From assembly GCA_037113605.1 (NCBI GenBank), contig CM073730.1:15175001-15239000 (forward strand): a DNA stretch of 64,000 nt, in the 5' to 3' direction. Source of the stretch: Calophaca sinica (Eukaryota; Streptophyta; Magnoliopsida; Fabales; Fabaceae). Of the stretch, positions 1 to 13,987 are shown piece by piece (position 1 is the stretch's first letter; every line of letters begins with the position of its first letter). The notes under the pieces were generated by a model. That model did not search any database. It had not been told where the DNA came from and saw only the letters and a program-made list of their open reading frames with translations. The position numbers were made by a program, and so were the translations under genes.

Positions 1-237
1 GAGAGAAAAAGACACGGGAGAAGTTGGGGAGGAAGACGTGGACTGAGAAGAGTGGTCGCAGGAGAAGAGATCCTTTCTGGAGAAGTGGTGGTAGCCGGTG
101 AAAAGGTAGTCGCCGGAGAATGGGGTCGACAACAGGTAGCCGAAAGGGGAGGGAGATGATGGGGATGTTTTGGGTAATAAAAAATATTTAAGAGGAAGGG
201 GTGTCGTTGTTAAAAAAGGGGGTGCTGGTATCAATAG
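1..237. other. Unassigned purine-rich stretch
   Basis: G/A-rich sequence with repeated GGAGAA and CCGG motifs and no supportable reading frame. It may be part of a transposon inserted in a TIMELESS intron. I see no feature I can name. Confidence 0.3.
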
Positions 238-800
238 CCTAGAAATAAGTTAGGTTGGGCAGTTTTTTAAGACCTGAGTCTGACATGTTTCATAAACTTA
301 AGATTTGAGTATGGTTTGTTTATCTAATATGGACCTTTTTTCAATAAATGCAGTGACCTTTTTAAAAATATGGTCTAACTAAAAGCAAGTCTATTTTGTA
401 ATAAAGCCTTTAAATAAACCATAAACCTATCTCTGAATAAGCTTATAGACTTAAGTCTTTATATAAAACAATACTTAAATCTAAACATATTAATAAGTTT
501 ATGATTTTAACACCTCAAATTAAAAATCTAATATAATAATTTTTTTTTGGCACAAAAAATCTAATATAATAACATTAATAGCAACAATCAAAATATTATG
601 TTATTATTTAGACTGACCTATTAGGCCTAAAAAGCTTTTTTGACAGCTAAAATATGGCCTTTTTTTTGCTAAATAGACTTTTAAAATAGTCTTGACCTAA
701 TTTATTTGGTAAATAACTCTAGCATGACCTAAACTTGTTGTAAGTTAGGCCATAAACCCCTGACAAACGACGGTTTGACCTATTTTCATCCATACAAATG
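238..800. repeat. hAT-like repeat rich in GGCCTA motifs, degenerate
   Basis: This AT-rich stretch is full of short motifs such as GGCCTA, AAGCTTTTT and GACCTATT, and ends in GACCTATTTTCATCC. The same vocabulary and a similar terminus occur at 48175-48985, so the two are probably copies of one non-autonomous family in opposite orientation. It lies downstream of the last visible TIMELESS exon, probably in an intron. Confidence 0.4.
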
Positions 801-1001
801 CACTCCATTAAAAAATGTCCATGATTTATAGACAAATAATTAAAATGTTATTTTGGTAGGAAAAGAGTTAACCAAGACTTGACATGTGGCAGTCATTTGG
901 ACAGATTTTATATAAGTATAGGTTATTATTATTCTTAGTATATTAATATATATAGATATAGATAAATAGATTAGACAGACAAAAAAATAACCTCGGCTTA
1001 C

Positions 1002-3703
1002 CCTTAATGTTCCTCGAGACTGAAGATAATCCATTAGCTTCACAACCTTGTAAATGATTTCTACCAAATCTGCAAGATCACTGCAAGAAAGAAGAATGGT
1101 GAGTATGGCAGCAAGGAAACAGTTGATTATACACAAACACTCACATTACGTATAAAAATCACTATTATCACTAGACCCATATATAATAAGGAATAAATAC
1201 CTTTCATGACAGATAATTATGCACATGACGCATTTAACTTCAATAGTATCAAGATCAAGTGGTTAAGTTGACTAAAAAGCAGAAAACTTACAGGATAGGA
1301 AAGGAGCTTCTTTCTATTTGTTATTGCAATGCAGCTTAGCATACTTAGCTTTCAACTATTTTACACTCATACACCAGCAGGGTGTTATGCTGCAATTTAT
1401 TTTTGTATAAATACATACATAACTATACTAATCAATCCATATATGTCCTTTGAATAGCTTTTCCATTATTCAAAACATGGAAGGGCGATGAGGTATGAAT
1501 TTAATATATTAAAAAACATCTCATATATGTTCATGGTTAAATAATGTGAGGCTTTTCTTCATTCAAATAAAGAGGTTAAACCTTTTGCATTGTTTGTGGG
1601 TGTCAAACGTTTTCATCAAATTCAAGAGGAACTGAGTCATCCCTTCTTCAGTCTGATCATAAAATAACTTGTACAGAAGGATGCGAGCTGTTTGTGGCTC
1701 CTTAGAGTCTTCTGGCAACAATTTAAGTACCAAATCTAGCATGCGAATCTGCAAAACCAAGAAAGGGCAATTAGGAAGTATTTGATGAGGTTATGAACAA
1801 AGGTGGAGTTCTTGTCAGTATTCCTATGTTCAACTTGATAAAGAAGGAGCGGAAATGCCCTAATCTGCAAAATTAACCAAAATAGTAATAAAGCAAAATG
1901 GAAGACATGAAATGTAAACAAAAATGAATGAGATAGGATTTACAAAGCAATGGTGTTTATAAAAGTGAGCTGTAAGATATATTTATGATAGCTTAGACAC
2001 CTCAGTTAAGAATGTGAGCAAGGATTTAAAAGAAGAAAAAGCAGAAAGTTGTCAATTTCTACCCCATAATGTAATGTAAGGATACATGAAGAGAAAAAAA
2101 ATTTATAACAAAACAAATTATTAGGATTTGGTAGTGCATATTACCATGTTTTTCAAAAGAGAACCAGTTGCAGATAGAAACTTGTAGTCATTTGTCTCCT
2201 TTATACCATCATAGGCATGCCGCCACTTTGAAATGACTAATTGAAACATTGACTCATTCAAGGATGCTTCAATTGGGCCACATATTTTACCACTGAGATC
2301 TGAAGTATCAGCATCTTCATCACCAAATGTCTCAAATGTATCCCTTCCCTCCTTGGTCTATTAAAGAAGAGGACATATGTATAAACAACATCTTCTAACA
2401 AATGTAGATTGACAAATGACAGTTATGCTACTTACAAATAAAGCAGCAAGTGACGTCTCACAATATACAATCCTACTTTCCATTTTCTTTTGTAATAGCT
2501 ATATTTTAGCACTTTTGAGTATCAAAGATTATCCATTTGACTTGGCACTTAGCAGTAAAAAACATGTATTCCCTTTTTTGTTATTTATTTCCTGGTCTGT
2601 ATCACCGACTACCAAAAATTTGAAATCATGTTTATTAAGTCCCTTCCATGTTACACCATCAAAGCAAGGCTTCCTGTTGTAATGATTTAAATACATGTAT
2701 AATGGCACAAAAATCACCAGAAAATGTAAACCAATGACAAGTCTTTGTGATTCACATTGCTTAACAAATTGTCACATTAGTTTTTCCATTTTTTCAGAAG
2801 GGCATAGTCACTAAACTAAGCCCAATTACCTATAAGAACCTAACCTGTGAATATGAATCTATATTGACAAGCTTGTATTTGAACAATCAAAATGCTATTT
2901 CTACTAAACATATGGCATACTACATTCTCTTTCAACTACACAACTACGACTGATAAATAAATGACAATAATTGTACCATATGAATCGTTGGTGTAGCTTA
3001 CTTTACATCTTTGTCAAGGATTTGTGCTTCAGTATAACATCTTACAAAAAAGCAATTTGTTCTACACTCTGCTCTATAATGAGTTACCTGTCATCTTACA
3101 GAAATGGAAGTGGATTTGGAGACTTATTGTAGTTACAATTTTAAAATTTTACCTGCATTGTTGTTACCTCTTGTGTTGCAAAAAAGTAGTTATTAGTATC
3201 CTCCACTATACACTAATAGATAGCCTTGTTTTGTCAGAAACTAAACAATCACTTTATGAAAAGTTTGCTTCAACATGCTGTGAGAATTGCAACTACTTGA
3301 ATAAACAAATCAGAAATTCATTACAATTGCATAATGCTAAAAGCTAAGTTATTTGAAAATGACTAGGTATATTTAGAGAATCTATATCAAAATCCAATAT
3401 TTAGATGCATTAGAAATCATCAAGGGCTGCAGTTAAGTATTTTAGATTGAAAGAGGAATAGAGAAAAGCATGCCAAGAGATGTGCTGTGTTCATGTGATC
3501 ATTCTCACCTTTGAAGCTGAATACTTGTAAAACTGAAACGAAGTGACAAATTCAGCAACTTGAAAGAAAACAACCACGTCACTTTTTTGAATTGCTGGAT
3601 GTTCCTTTTCAATATCTTGACGAATGGATCGCATCAAAACTGATACAGGTTTAAGTAGCAACAAGACTACTTTTAGATTTATAACTGGAAACCCTAAATG
3701 TGA

Positions 3704-3734
<31 letters not shown>

Positions 3735-5448
3735 GATATATGTATATAGCAAATGATACAATATATTCTAAAAAATCATACCATTGTATCCCCCAGAGAG
3801 AAACTGGTTTACCAATCCATGAAGCAACTCCAATATCTTATCCTTTGTTGAAGGCAACCTTGGATGATCCCATGCAATTTTTTTGGCAGGACCTCGAGTG
3901 ACATTTTGTGATTTACGAGAAGAATTAGGATTTCCCTTAAATACAGCCTTAGAACCATCCTACCAAAAAGAGTAGACTGGCGTCATTCAAGTCACACAAC
4001 CTTAAAAGCTAATCCATAGGATCAAAACTAGTACCATGGTAAACCGTGCAAATGTTCCACTGAATTGTGAATGCCGACTGATATTGCCAAGCCTACAAAT
4101 AATTCTTTTCTTCTTTTCTTCCTCCATAATGGACTGGAGACTATCAAGAGAGGCTTGGGAGTCTTCATCCACCTAAAATAAACTTTACAAAATGTAATTG
4201 GCCAAACAATACACAACCAAAGGATAAGATATAACAGCACAAGAGAGGTAACATCCAACAAAACCTTGTAAATTATGTTGGCAAAGTTCATTTCAGAAAG
4301 AATAATCTATATTAACAGGGTGTTCCTAACCAGGTTGACTAAAATTTGATGTTGGTGAAGTTGAAAGGGATTACCTTTAATCCATTCAAATGGGCCCTAA
4401 CAATCAACTCCGGCTCCTGACCCATAAAAATGTAATGGAAAATTTCCAGTAGAAGTAGGTTATCCTGACGGAGATAAACATTAGATCCACCAACATTTTG
4501 AGATATAACCAAGATTATATCCATTACATTCTCACGGAACAAAAGTTCCAGAAATCTATCTCTCAGCGATATAAATTGACTAGCAAATCCCCCTGACTTC
4601 TGATGCAACGGGATTTCTTGAATGGCAAGGATATTTCTAAATAATGTAAGCACTAGCTGTACCAATTTCCAATCATCCTCCGTGAACGCATCACTGTATA
4701 CAAAAAACAATAAAATAAATAAATCTAGCAAAAATGAGTTATTTTTCAAATTTTTTTGAATCACGATAGTGAAAAACACAACGCAGTTCGCTCACCGTTC
4801 CAAATTCTCAAGTGGTCTTTCTAGAATCGACACTATCACCGCGGCGACATCACTGTTCGTCACTGCAGACTTCAAACCCCACAGATACTCCAACTGCTGA
4901 GAGATATCTGTCGAACCAGGCTCGATCGGCATTGTAAGGAACACCAGAACTTTTACTGAAAAATAAAGAATAAAAATAAATACCTCAACACCGACCAATC
5001 AATCAAATCCCAAACAGCTCCCATCAATATTTTGTATGCAGATTCACGAAATTAAAAAATAAAAATAAAAAAGAAAATAAACCTGCATTCAAAAGCAAGT
5101 TGCGATCTTCATGGTAGTACTCGATGATCGGTATCAAATCCTTGGAAACAATGTTCCATTTGCACACTTGCTTGAACACGTCACGGGTTTGCGGATCGTC
5201 GCGCCTCAAAAACCTCAGCAGGTCTTTCAGGTTATCTGGTAAGTCGGTAACGAACATGGCCAATGAGGAAACGGAAATTTTCATCAAATCAAATCGAAAC
5301 GGAAGAAAAAATGGAGGGAAAATTGGAAATGCGAGAGATTCATACCGAGACAGTATTCGCCTTTGGAGTAACCGATTCGGTTGCTTTGGTCGTCCTCTTC
5401 GACGGTGCCGAGGCCGCTGCAGATTAGGGATAACCCATCCGTGTCCAT
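1002..5448 (-). CDS. TIM: TIMELESS homologue, N-terminal half, gene continues past left edge
   Basis: Plant Timeless family: a nuclear replication-fork protection and checkpoint factor that normally pairs with a Tipin/Swi3-type partner. Ten coding exons are inferred with GT-AG borders and consistent phase: 5448-5346, 5235-5083, 4955-4796, 4693-4375, 4172-4035, 3959-3782, 3639-3509, 2357-2145, 1748-1582 and 1080-1002. They give 547 codons with no stop. The start MDTDGLSLICSGLG and the helical segment DNLKDLLRFLRRDDPQTRD are typical of the Timeless N-terminal domain, which occupies roughly residues 20-280. Later conserved stretches include DVVVFFQVAEFVTSFQFYKY and RILLYKLFYDQTEEGMTQFL. The family is usually over 1000 residues, so about half the protein lies outside the window. 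No frame break is seen in these exons. Exon borders were placed by eye and small errors are possible. Confidence 0.9.
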
Positions 5449-5560
5449 GGTGTTAGGGATCCGTTTAATGGTTCGCGAGGGTTTTGAGAGAACCTCGAGA
5501 TTGGGGGATTTTGGTGTGAGAGTTGCAGAGAGAGTGGGGTTTTGGGATCTTAGTTGAAGT

Positions 5561-5578
5561 GGCGGAAATTTTTCCCGC
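5561..5578. promoter_or_regulatory. E2F-like site in TIMELESS promoter
   Basis: TTTCCCGC at 5571-5578 matches the E2F consensus TTTSSCGC. It sits about 125 bases upstream of the TIMELESS start codon, next to a near-symmetrical GGCGGAAA at 5561-5568. E2F control would suit an S-phase replication gene. The match is seen in the sequence; the regulation is inferred. Confidence 0.45.
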
Positions 5579-5639
5579 GTTTTTAGAGTGCTTGGCAAGG
5601 AAACGCTGCCGTTTCGTGTGATGGGTAATTGGGCTTTAA

Positions 5640-5667
5640 CTAGACTACTACCCGTGCTCTGCACGGG
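5640..5667 (-). other. Helitron 3' terminal hairpin and CTAG end
   Basis: A perfect 7-bp stem (5651-5657 with 5661-5667) with a 3-base loop, then 7 bases and CTAG, with T as the next minus-strand base. Spacing and sequence fit plant Helitron 3' ends. The end lies 192 bases upstream of the TIMELESS start codon. Confidence 0.85.
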
Positions 5668-6534
5668 GCAATAGCATGTCGAAATTACCATGTCGTTAAT
5701 GCAAGGGTATTTAACATGAGTATTCTACAACGCGTATGTTCCAAACAATGTGTCGTATAAGTAACATCAACTTGACATTATCCTGCTTTTGAACATAAGA
5801 CATTAACAATTGTGCCCCATATAACTGAATCACAGGTACATATTGTTTTGTTCCATAAGACATGAATGTAGTTACTAATTTGTCAGATGTACAACTATCA
5901 TATGATACGGTAATTAGATTTTTACTTATAAAAAAAGAAATAGGAAATGCAAGTGTTAGTGTGTGGATTAATTGGTAAACGATCCCGGTTAGATTGTTAT
6001 TTTCATGTTAACAGAATGAATATATGAAGCACTTAGCTAAATTGATGATCCCTCTCCCCACAGAATCAACATTTTTAACAACTGAATGACCTTTTGTGCC
6101 TTTGGCACCCACTTATTTGTTGCATGAAACAAACAGAAAGTTCAGGAATTGATAACATTTACCTGTTTTTGCAGAACTGCAATGTTGAATCGAAGCAAGT
6201 GCTTGGTCCACTTTGGTGATAGATTAAGTGACGCACGGGTAGTCTGTCTGAAACACAAAACTCAAAGCGACAGCATCAACGAAAAACAAATTGAAAGGGA
6301 TTAGCAATTACTATCTGACCTTGTAGAATCTTCGATTGTGGTCATTTGTTTGGGGATTAACAAATTGAAAGGACAGCATCAACGAAAAACAAATTGAAAG
6401 GGATTAACAAAATCATATTTATCTTTTTCTGTTCATTGTTAAACATCTTATTTAGTAATTTAGTAATGAGAATAATTGGTTGAAAATTTAGCATAAATGA
6501 ATAATCCAAATTCATGGCAACCAACCATTAGCTA
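5668..6534. other. Helitron 3' untranslated segment
   Basis: Between the helicase stop and the terminal hairpin. The only notable item is a short direct repeat containing ACAGCATCAACGAAAAACAA at about 6268 and 6373. No coding signal is seen. Confidence 0.4.
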
Positions 6535-9500
6535 TTACAGGTGCTGGAATACTTCTTTGTAGACTACATTTGACGTTATGTTTGTCACAACACCGTCATC
6601 ATTAGTAGGCAAGATTTTTAGACCTTCTCTAGATGTAACTCTTGAAACAGCGACATATAGTTGTCCATGTGAGAAAACAGCCTGCGGAAGGTACACTCCA
6701 ACATTTTTCAAAGATTGACCTTGACTTTTATTGATAGTCATTGCAAATGAAGTTGTGATGGGAAACTGCCTTCGTTGGAATTTGAAAGGAATTCTCACAT
6801 CTGAAGGAGTAATTGATAACCTTGGTATAAAAACTTTGTCCCCAATATTGCTTCCTGATATAACTTTTGCTTCAATGATATATTTCCCCAGATTGGTAAT
6901 AATTAATCGAGTCCCATTACACAGTCCAGAACTTTGATCAATGTTCCGCAATAACATAATTGGCACTCCGACTTTCAATTTTATAATGTGATTAGGTAAT
7001 CCTGAAGCCTTTATCGTGTTCAGAAACTCTGGAGTGTGCACATTATCAGGACTATCACTATTTGAAGTAACTGAGTAAGGAGAGTCGCAACTGAAATATG
7101 TTTTCTCCTCGCCAGTAATTTTAGACAACATGAATTCATTGATGATGTCAACTATGTCATTTGTAGGTGCTAGTATTGCCCTATCTTGAAAATATGAAGG
7201 ATCATCCATCTTGTCAGTGAAGGATGGATATGTTTGATTGACAATGGATGATACAGCATCCCCTTCACATTTTATGAGTAAATCATCTGGTATTTGAATT
7301 GTAATGTCTGGGTCATCCAGGTCCCCAACAGTTCCGTCACCAATCCCCAAAACCCAATCGGAGAAATCTTTTATTTTATTCACATCAGTATCAGAGCTAC
7401 CATTTTTAAGCCTCATGTTGGTAGTGAGTGTCAACAACTCGCAATGTTTCCAAAGATATGATGAGTTAATAGTAGCATGGACAATCTCTTGCCTTGTACC
7501 TTTCGGTATAACTGGAAGGATTTGTCGAAAATCTCCCCCAAACACAACTACCTTTCCACCAAAAGGAAGACCAGCAGCATTTGGGTTTGAGAATCGAAGG
7601 ATATCTCTGAGGGTTTTATCAACTGCTTCGAAGCAATGTTTATGGGTCATCGGCGCTTCATCCCATATAATGAGCTTTGCTTTTATTATTAATTCTGCTA
7701 ACTGACCTCCTTGCTTAATATTGCATGTTGAGTCTCCATCCACATTTATAGGTATTACAAATCTTGAGTGTGCAGTCCTTCCTCCAGGAATAAGCAAAGC
7801 AGCTATTCCACTTGATGCGACTGTTAAAACAATGTCTCCTTTTGATCTCAATGCTGCTGACAAACACCTCCAGATGAAAGTTTTCCCTGTTCCACCATAA
7901 CCATATAGAAAAAACAAACCAGGTATATTCTCATCAATCCTCCTCATTATGTTATCATATATTTTCCTTTGTTCCGCTGTCATCGTAGACATCAATTTAA
8001 TATGTTCTTGTTCCAATGAGACCCTGTCATAATTTAACTCATCAACAATAAGCCTATTTTGTCTCTCTGAAACAAACGACATATCTGGTTGAGGCATTGT
8101 CGGGAAATCAGTCAAACTTCTGTTATTGCTTTGTAGTAATGTCTCAATTTCAGCTAGAGCAAAGGTTTTCAACTCCTCATCAGACACAACAAAATCTGCT
8201 ACCATAAAAACGACTTAATCTGTGATTACAAAATGTGTACACCGGCAAGATTTTAATGATAAAATAAAATTAATATACTGTAAGTTCACAAAAGTAATAC
8301 GGGAAAAAGAACAATACCTTCAAAATCGAGCAACATCCTCTGCACTTGCAAAATATCATCACTTAGATACTCCCATGTCTTATTCCAAACATATTCTGGT
8401 CTTGCCAACTGGTTTGATAACAATAAGCATACAAACAGCCTGCGTAAATAACTACTTGTACCCCAGTGGCTTGCCTCTGTTATCGCATCAATGTACTCTT
8501 TATCGTCACTTAACAAACCCATAGCATAGCAAGCATCTTTGAAAGTCTGATGGACCACATTGTCTACAGTTCTAATCTGTATAAAATTTGTTGGTCCCTT
8601 CACATAATTGAGCAAAGTTCTCAAGTAATATAGCTCACCAGTCCCAGGTGCAACAAAATGAAGCCTTCCAATAGTGAAGCCTTTCTTACGTGGAAGCCAT
8701 TCACGCTTTCCATCGTCCCACACAAACATCAAAGGGAATTCATTATATGTCAACTCTTTTGCTTCCTGATATTTGTTATTTGCATTCATCCAGGCAACAA
8801 ACTTTGTTGTTGTAAGTTTTGACTTCTCGACAATGTAATCAATAGGATGATCATGATTAAAAATAACATTTTGCTCATCAGGCAAATGAAATGACAACCT
8901 TTCAACTGACGGTTCTCTGTAGTTTATTTCAAAACTAAATATTCGCCAAGCAAATTTCACATGATGACAAATATCTACAATCATAATACATCTTTATTTC
9001 ATCAAAAGGTTTATCAGCATTATGATTGCCAGCTGTACTGTAGAAACTTGCTGTGACCCTATCATGCCCCTTGTTTACATATTTAAAAAGATATTTGATG
9101 GATCGACTGGTTACACCATTCCACATTAATATGAGCATTGAATTTCAGCAGAGACTTCTATTATAAGGCACCACAAACCTATTATCCACAAAGGACTCGC
9201 CTTTTGATGGACAACCCATTAGAACTTCGTTTATACAATGGATATCCATCAAAGATCAACAGCTGTTTAGTTAGCAAATTTTTTGGAAAATACTTGGAAC
9301 ATTTTCCATTCTCGCATGCATGGTGATTTTTGTTCGCACTCGCATGGACCATGAATCATAAGCGATGACACTATTTGAAATAGTTCAGATCCCTATTCTT
9401 ATCGTGAATCTCAGAGATATGACCCTATCTATATCATGAGGATGGACATACCTAGATTCGTAATGCAGAATACCAATATGTGAGCATGTGGCAATCCTCG

Positions 9501-12400
9501 CTTTTGACTTCAATAGTATAGCTAACAGCCATAACAATGAGACACATATTAGTCAGTTAGAAAAATATATGAAAGGTAAGTTGATAATTATTCATTGAAT
9601 TAGCATGATCAAAACATATACCGCTTTAACTCGACCAAATATTTCTCCTTTCTTGATTTCTTTTATCATGTTATCAAGTTTGATTTTGAATATTCTTGAA
9701 ACTAAATCAGGCCTGTCTTCTGATTTAAGACCATATATCTTCAAGTAGTTGGTCACCTCTGGCCATTTTTTATTACAGGTGAAAGTGATAAACAAATCTG
9801 GATAGCCAGCCCAACGACAGATTGCCATGGCATCTTGATAATTTTGAAACAAATATCGTGTGCCACCTATAAAGGTTGATGGCAAGATAATTCTACGGCC
9901 TGCAGTTGATGGATCAGTCTCCCCTCTAAGAATTGCCTCTTGCAGACCCTTGTACATTTCAGCTCTCAATTCTTTTTGATGTGTTCTAACCCATTTCAAT
10001 CTAGCTGATTCTATTGTGCTATATACATCTACCAAAAGTTGCTGAAATAAACGTCTTCCAAACAATAATGTGGAATCTTCAGATTGCCTTTATTGGAACC
10101 TATATGCAAACCATTCCCTGACTGTGACTTTTTGTCTTTTAATTTTATGCCCACCAGAGTCACTATAATCAATGTTTTCCATGTAGCCGTCTTCACCTCG
10201 GGGAAAAAGAAGTGGATATTGTAATGGTAAGTATGAAGGTTCTAGTACTGAGATACGCTTCAGCAATCCTGACTTATACTCAACAATGATATCCCTTTCA
10301 GAATCAACTGCATCAAAGTCACCGACAATTAAAGCAGCAACCTCTGAAGCATGTGGAACAGTGTACCTTCTAGCATCACGACCTCTCTTACCCAGCAGAC
10401 GCAACCTCAAAGTGGGGGCATCATTCTCCTTAAGTGAATCTCGAATGTACCTATATATTTTGGCATATGGATTATACTTATCCAAGACTGTTTTGATGTC
10501 ATCAACAATTGCCGCTTTAGTTGATGCTGCATCATCTTCCATCCTGTTAAAATATGATATAAATTCTTAGCAGTGTTCTATATATTATCATATACTGTAC
10601 TTTGGAAGTTGTGTGCATTTGAAATAGTTAATAATTCTATGAAATTACCCGACAATTAACATTCTGTTGGTGACTTCATTTTCAGTATCATATATGTATA
10701 ATTGAGCAAACTTAGGCTGTCTTCCAGGTAGTGGAAGCAAACTTCCTATATGATGATAGTTCTCACCATTCATTACAAACATTGGAGGAGCTTTACCATT
10801 GTTTATGGACTTGTCAATCTTCCCTCCCATAGAAGTAAAAGCAAACATACTATTGAAGGATCGTATATTTTGTTGGAAATACTTGCTCCTCTTATCATGA
10901 TTGTGAAACAACTGATGCAGTACTGGGGGAGCTTTCTTATACTTGTCTAGTACAACGCGTCCCTGGCTGCAACACAAAGCAAACTTCGGAGTCTTTGCCT
11001 GGTAATGCTTTTGCAGTCTCTCTTCAAACCACATCATTGCACCACAATACGGACAAATACACGTTGGTTCTCCAATATCCCAATAATGAGAGTTAGCTAT
11101 TTGTTATAGTAGTGGATAAGTTAGTGTGCATTAGTGTGAATAAAAATACGTTAACATGACATAACATGAATTGAATTGATCATAACCTTGAAATTCTGGT
11201 TCTTCCAAAACACTGTCAGTGATGTCTATTGATTGTGTGGAGTTTGACCTAATGACTTCTTCATTGCTATTAACTGCAAAAATATCGAATTTATTAAATG
11301 TTAATTACGTTGGTACCAAAATTCAACTCATAATTTTAGAGGCTACAAATATAGTATACCAACTAACATATTATTTAAAATGTCAGAAATCCTTACGGTT
11401 AGTAATATCATTTAATGGATCTCTTTGCATGACAAACTCATTAGACTGCTTTCCATAGCTTTGTGTATTGGTCGGTGGCCCAATACCAGCATCTTCAAAA
11501 AAACTGTTATCTACATAGTCGACATGTTAATTATGAGAAACCAAATTCAGATGCCGCATAAGTACACTGTTTATGAATTACCAAAAACAAAAAGAACTAT
11601 GTGGTAGACAGGACTAAGTACCAGCATCCGAGACTCCATGTGAAGAATGGGTATTGGCACCAACTGAGTCAGTGACGTCGTACGATCCTTCTTCTTCTAA
11701 GTTGATTACTGGTACTGTGCAAAACGAATAAAACATTTAGTAATTTTTGTTTTATCTGAACTGCACTAACTAACTTCACAATGTAATTAAAAACAATAGG
11801 TTTGTTCGTAAATTATTGTTTACATAATCTTTAATGGATTTACCTGAGTATGGGAACTTACTTGATCGTTGTAGGCCACTTGAACAATTGGACCCATCAT
11901 GCTCTGTAGTTGACGTCCTCTTTATTGTTTTCCCATGAAGGATATATTTTCCAGGACGAATAGGGGGTGAGATTTGTTTCAACTTGTTATGCACAACAGG
12001 TGTTTGGTCCCATACATTATTTGCTGGACCACGTAACAATAGTAGTTAGAATATAAAGCCAGTAATTTGTAAAAGCAGTTTGGATCCATTTGTTCCGATT
12101 AGATCTTAAAAAATATATAGTTTTTCCATTTGTCTGAATAAAGTATATAGTTAATCTGACTAATACATTACCGTTAGTAATATTAGATAATGGTAAAGTT
12201 CCAATCAATGCTTCATTAGATTGAACTCGGTTTTCTGGGCGCATATGAGTAACACCAACCACATCCTTCCCAAATATTGGACCCAATGTAACCTTAGCAT
12301 TATGCAATGAATTTGTTGAAGAATTTTCCTTCGTCTTCTGATGTTCAACGAAGACGTGGGTACTTTTTTGACGCTTACGCATTGTTGGAGACTTCATCAT
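6535..12400 (-). pseudogene. Helitron Rep/PIF1-helicase (RepHel), broken
   Basis: The gene encodes the rolling-circle transposase of Helitrons: an N-terminal zinc-finger region, a Helitron-like N (HUH Rep) domain and a C-terminal SF1 PIF1-type helicase. The Cys motif reads CICPYCGAMMW near 11050. Rep motifs include GYPDLFITFTCNKKWPE and a later VPYNRSLLLKFNAHINVEW. The helicase part is open for 556 codons (6535-8205) with Walker A GYGGTGKT, Walker B IIWDEAPM, GGDFRQILPVI and a C-terminal TINKSQGQSLKNVGVYLP. A credible intron joins it to the preceding exon (8318/8195). Breaks: an in-frame TAA at 10092-10090 after WFAYRFQ, a one-base shift near 9506 just before the HUH motif PHAH (9480-9491), further shifts between about 9140 and 9460, and one near 8957. 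N-terminal exons (11180-12400) are only tentatively placed. Confidence 0.85.
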
Positions 12401-13300
12401 ACCTGTGACATTTTAAAAAAAAAACATTGAACCAAGTGGTTGTAACCATGTAGTGATAAAACTAAAAAAAATGGTTGATTACATTATGCTTTCACTGGAA
12501 CCATGAATCTATAGTATCACTCCATTTAAAAGGTAAATAATAATAGCTGCTACCCATGTACAATTGGTTTACTTAATTCCCAAATATATGTACCATAACA
12601 ACAAAGTGAAAGTCATGTATCCCTTGATTTACCTGCAAGTATAAGGTCGCATAGATGTTTGCCATTTTCACACCCCCTTTGTTGAAAAATCTTTATTCCA
12701 TCTGTTTATATGCTTAGTGCAGAAATAAGATAGAACCTCAAGATCTTGACATGTTGAAGTACTATAAAGATGGTCAAAATCTGATAGCAGGAGATTGAGG
12801 AGATGAAGAAGCTAGACGCTGATATCAAAGTTTGATAGGTTGACTTGAGATCTTCGAGAGTTGGCCATTAAAGTAAATGAAACTTGGTGAAAATATTGAT
12901 GGCTTATCCCTTGTTTTATGAGAAAATGTATAATGGTTAACAGATTTACCATAACGTGAAATAAGATGTATTAAAAAAAATGAAATCATATTTTGATGGA
13001 TCTTGATATCATAGATTCAGGCAACATGGACCATAAATTTAATGCCGTGTACATTAATTGCCACTGGGGTGGAAGCATGGACTTCCATTTAATATGCATA
13101 CACGTCCTACCTATGAGTAGCTGACATGAAGATTGTACAGATACTTTGGAAGTAAGTATTACCCATTCAATATATACAAATTTGTGTTCCCCATTTGACT
13201 AACAACAAACTGTGCCATAAATTGTTTTTTCGTGGGGTCAGCCAACTGTGCCATAGTACTTATATATAGTACTAATAGTACTAAAATATAGAGTATTGCC

Positions 13301-13326
13301 ATATATATATATATATATACATATAC

Positions 13327-13365
<39 letters not shown>

Positions 13366-13405
13366 CAGATATACATATACATATATACATATATCTATCT
13401 ATCTA

Positions 13406-13452
<47 letters not shown>
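13301..13452. repeat. Compound AT/ATAC/CTAT microsatellite
   Basis: About 150 bases of (AT)n interrupted by ACATATACAG and CTATCTATCT blocks. Confidence 0.95.
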
Positions 13453-13455
<3 letters not shown>

Positions 13456-13707
13456 GGGATGCATTAGTAAGGGAACGAAAGAAAAGATTTGTGGTACTGT
13501 AAACTAACCTTGTACCCAAAAAAAAAAAACTACCCTTGTGCCATGGTAATCCACCATATGGTTATTGTTTTCCTTATCTCAATAAGTCTCAGAACCATGA
13601 TATTGTCTAAGGCTTAAATTGTAACAATGAAAAGCAGGAATTAAAGCAACATGTGTGCCCAATCGCACAAAAATAATCCACCAACAATAAGTACTGCATA
13701 TATTCAC

Positions 13708-13722
13708 ACACACACACACACA

Positions 13723-13794
<72 letters not shown>
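13708..13794. repeat. (AC)n(AT)n microsatellite
   Basis: A short ACACACAC run leading into an uninterrupted AT run of more than 60 bases. Confidence 0.95.
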
Positions 13795-13795
<1 letters not shown>

Positions 13796-13987
13796 CCATT
13801 GTCTAGATTTTCTAGTCCATGAAGTGTTTGGAAAAGCAGCATGGGAGTACATATTGCACCAGGCAGCAGTAACCGAACCAAATTTATACATATGCAACAT
13901 TCAAAATAAGACTCACGTTACCCACTTCCAATATTTACATAAGATGATTAAACACACACTGTGATTTATTGCCAACCTATTTTGTAG

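Larger units (their letters stand above)
12401..13987. other. Spacer between RepHel and B3 gene, AT-rich
   Basis: No gene supported. It holds two large AT microsatellites (listed separately). Reading frames here that consist of alternating Tyr/Ile are products of the AT repeat. Confidence 0.5.

Noticed and set aside
13159..13900. Several open frames of alternating Tyr and Ile
   Set aside because: They are direct translations of AT microsatellites and have no coding significance.
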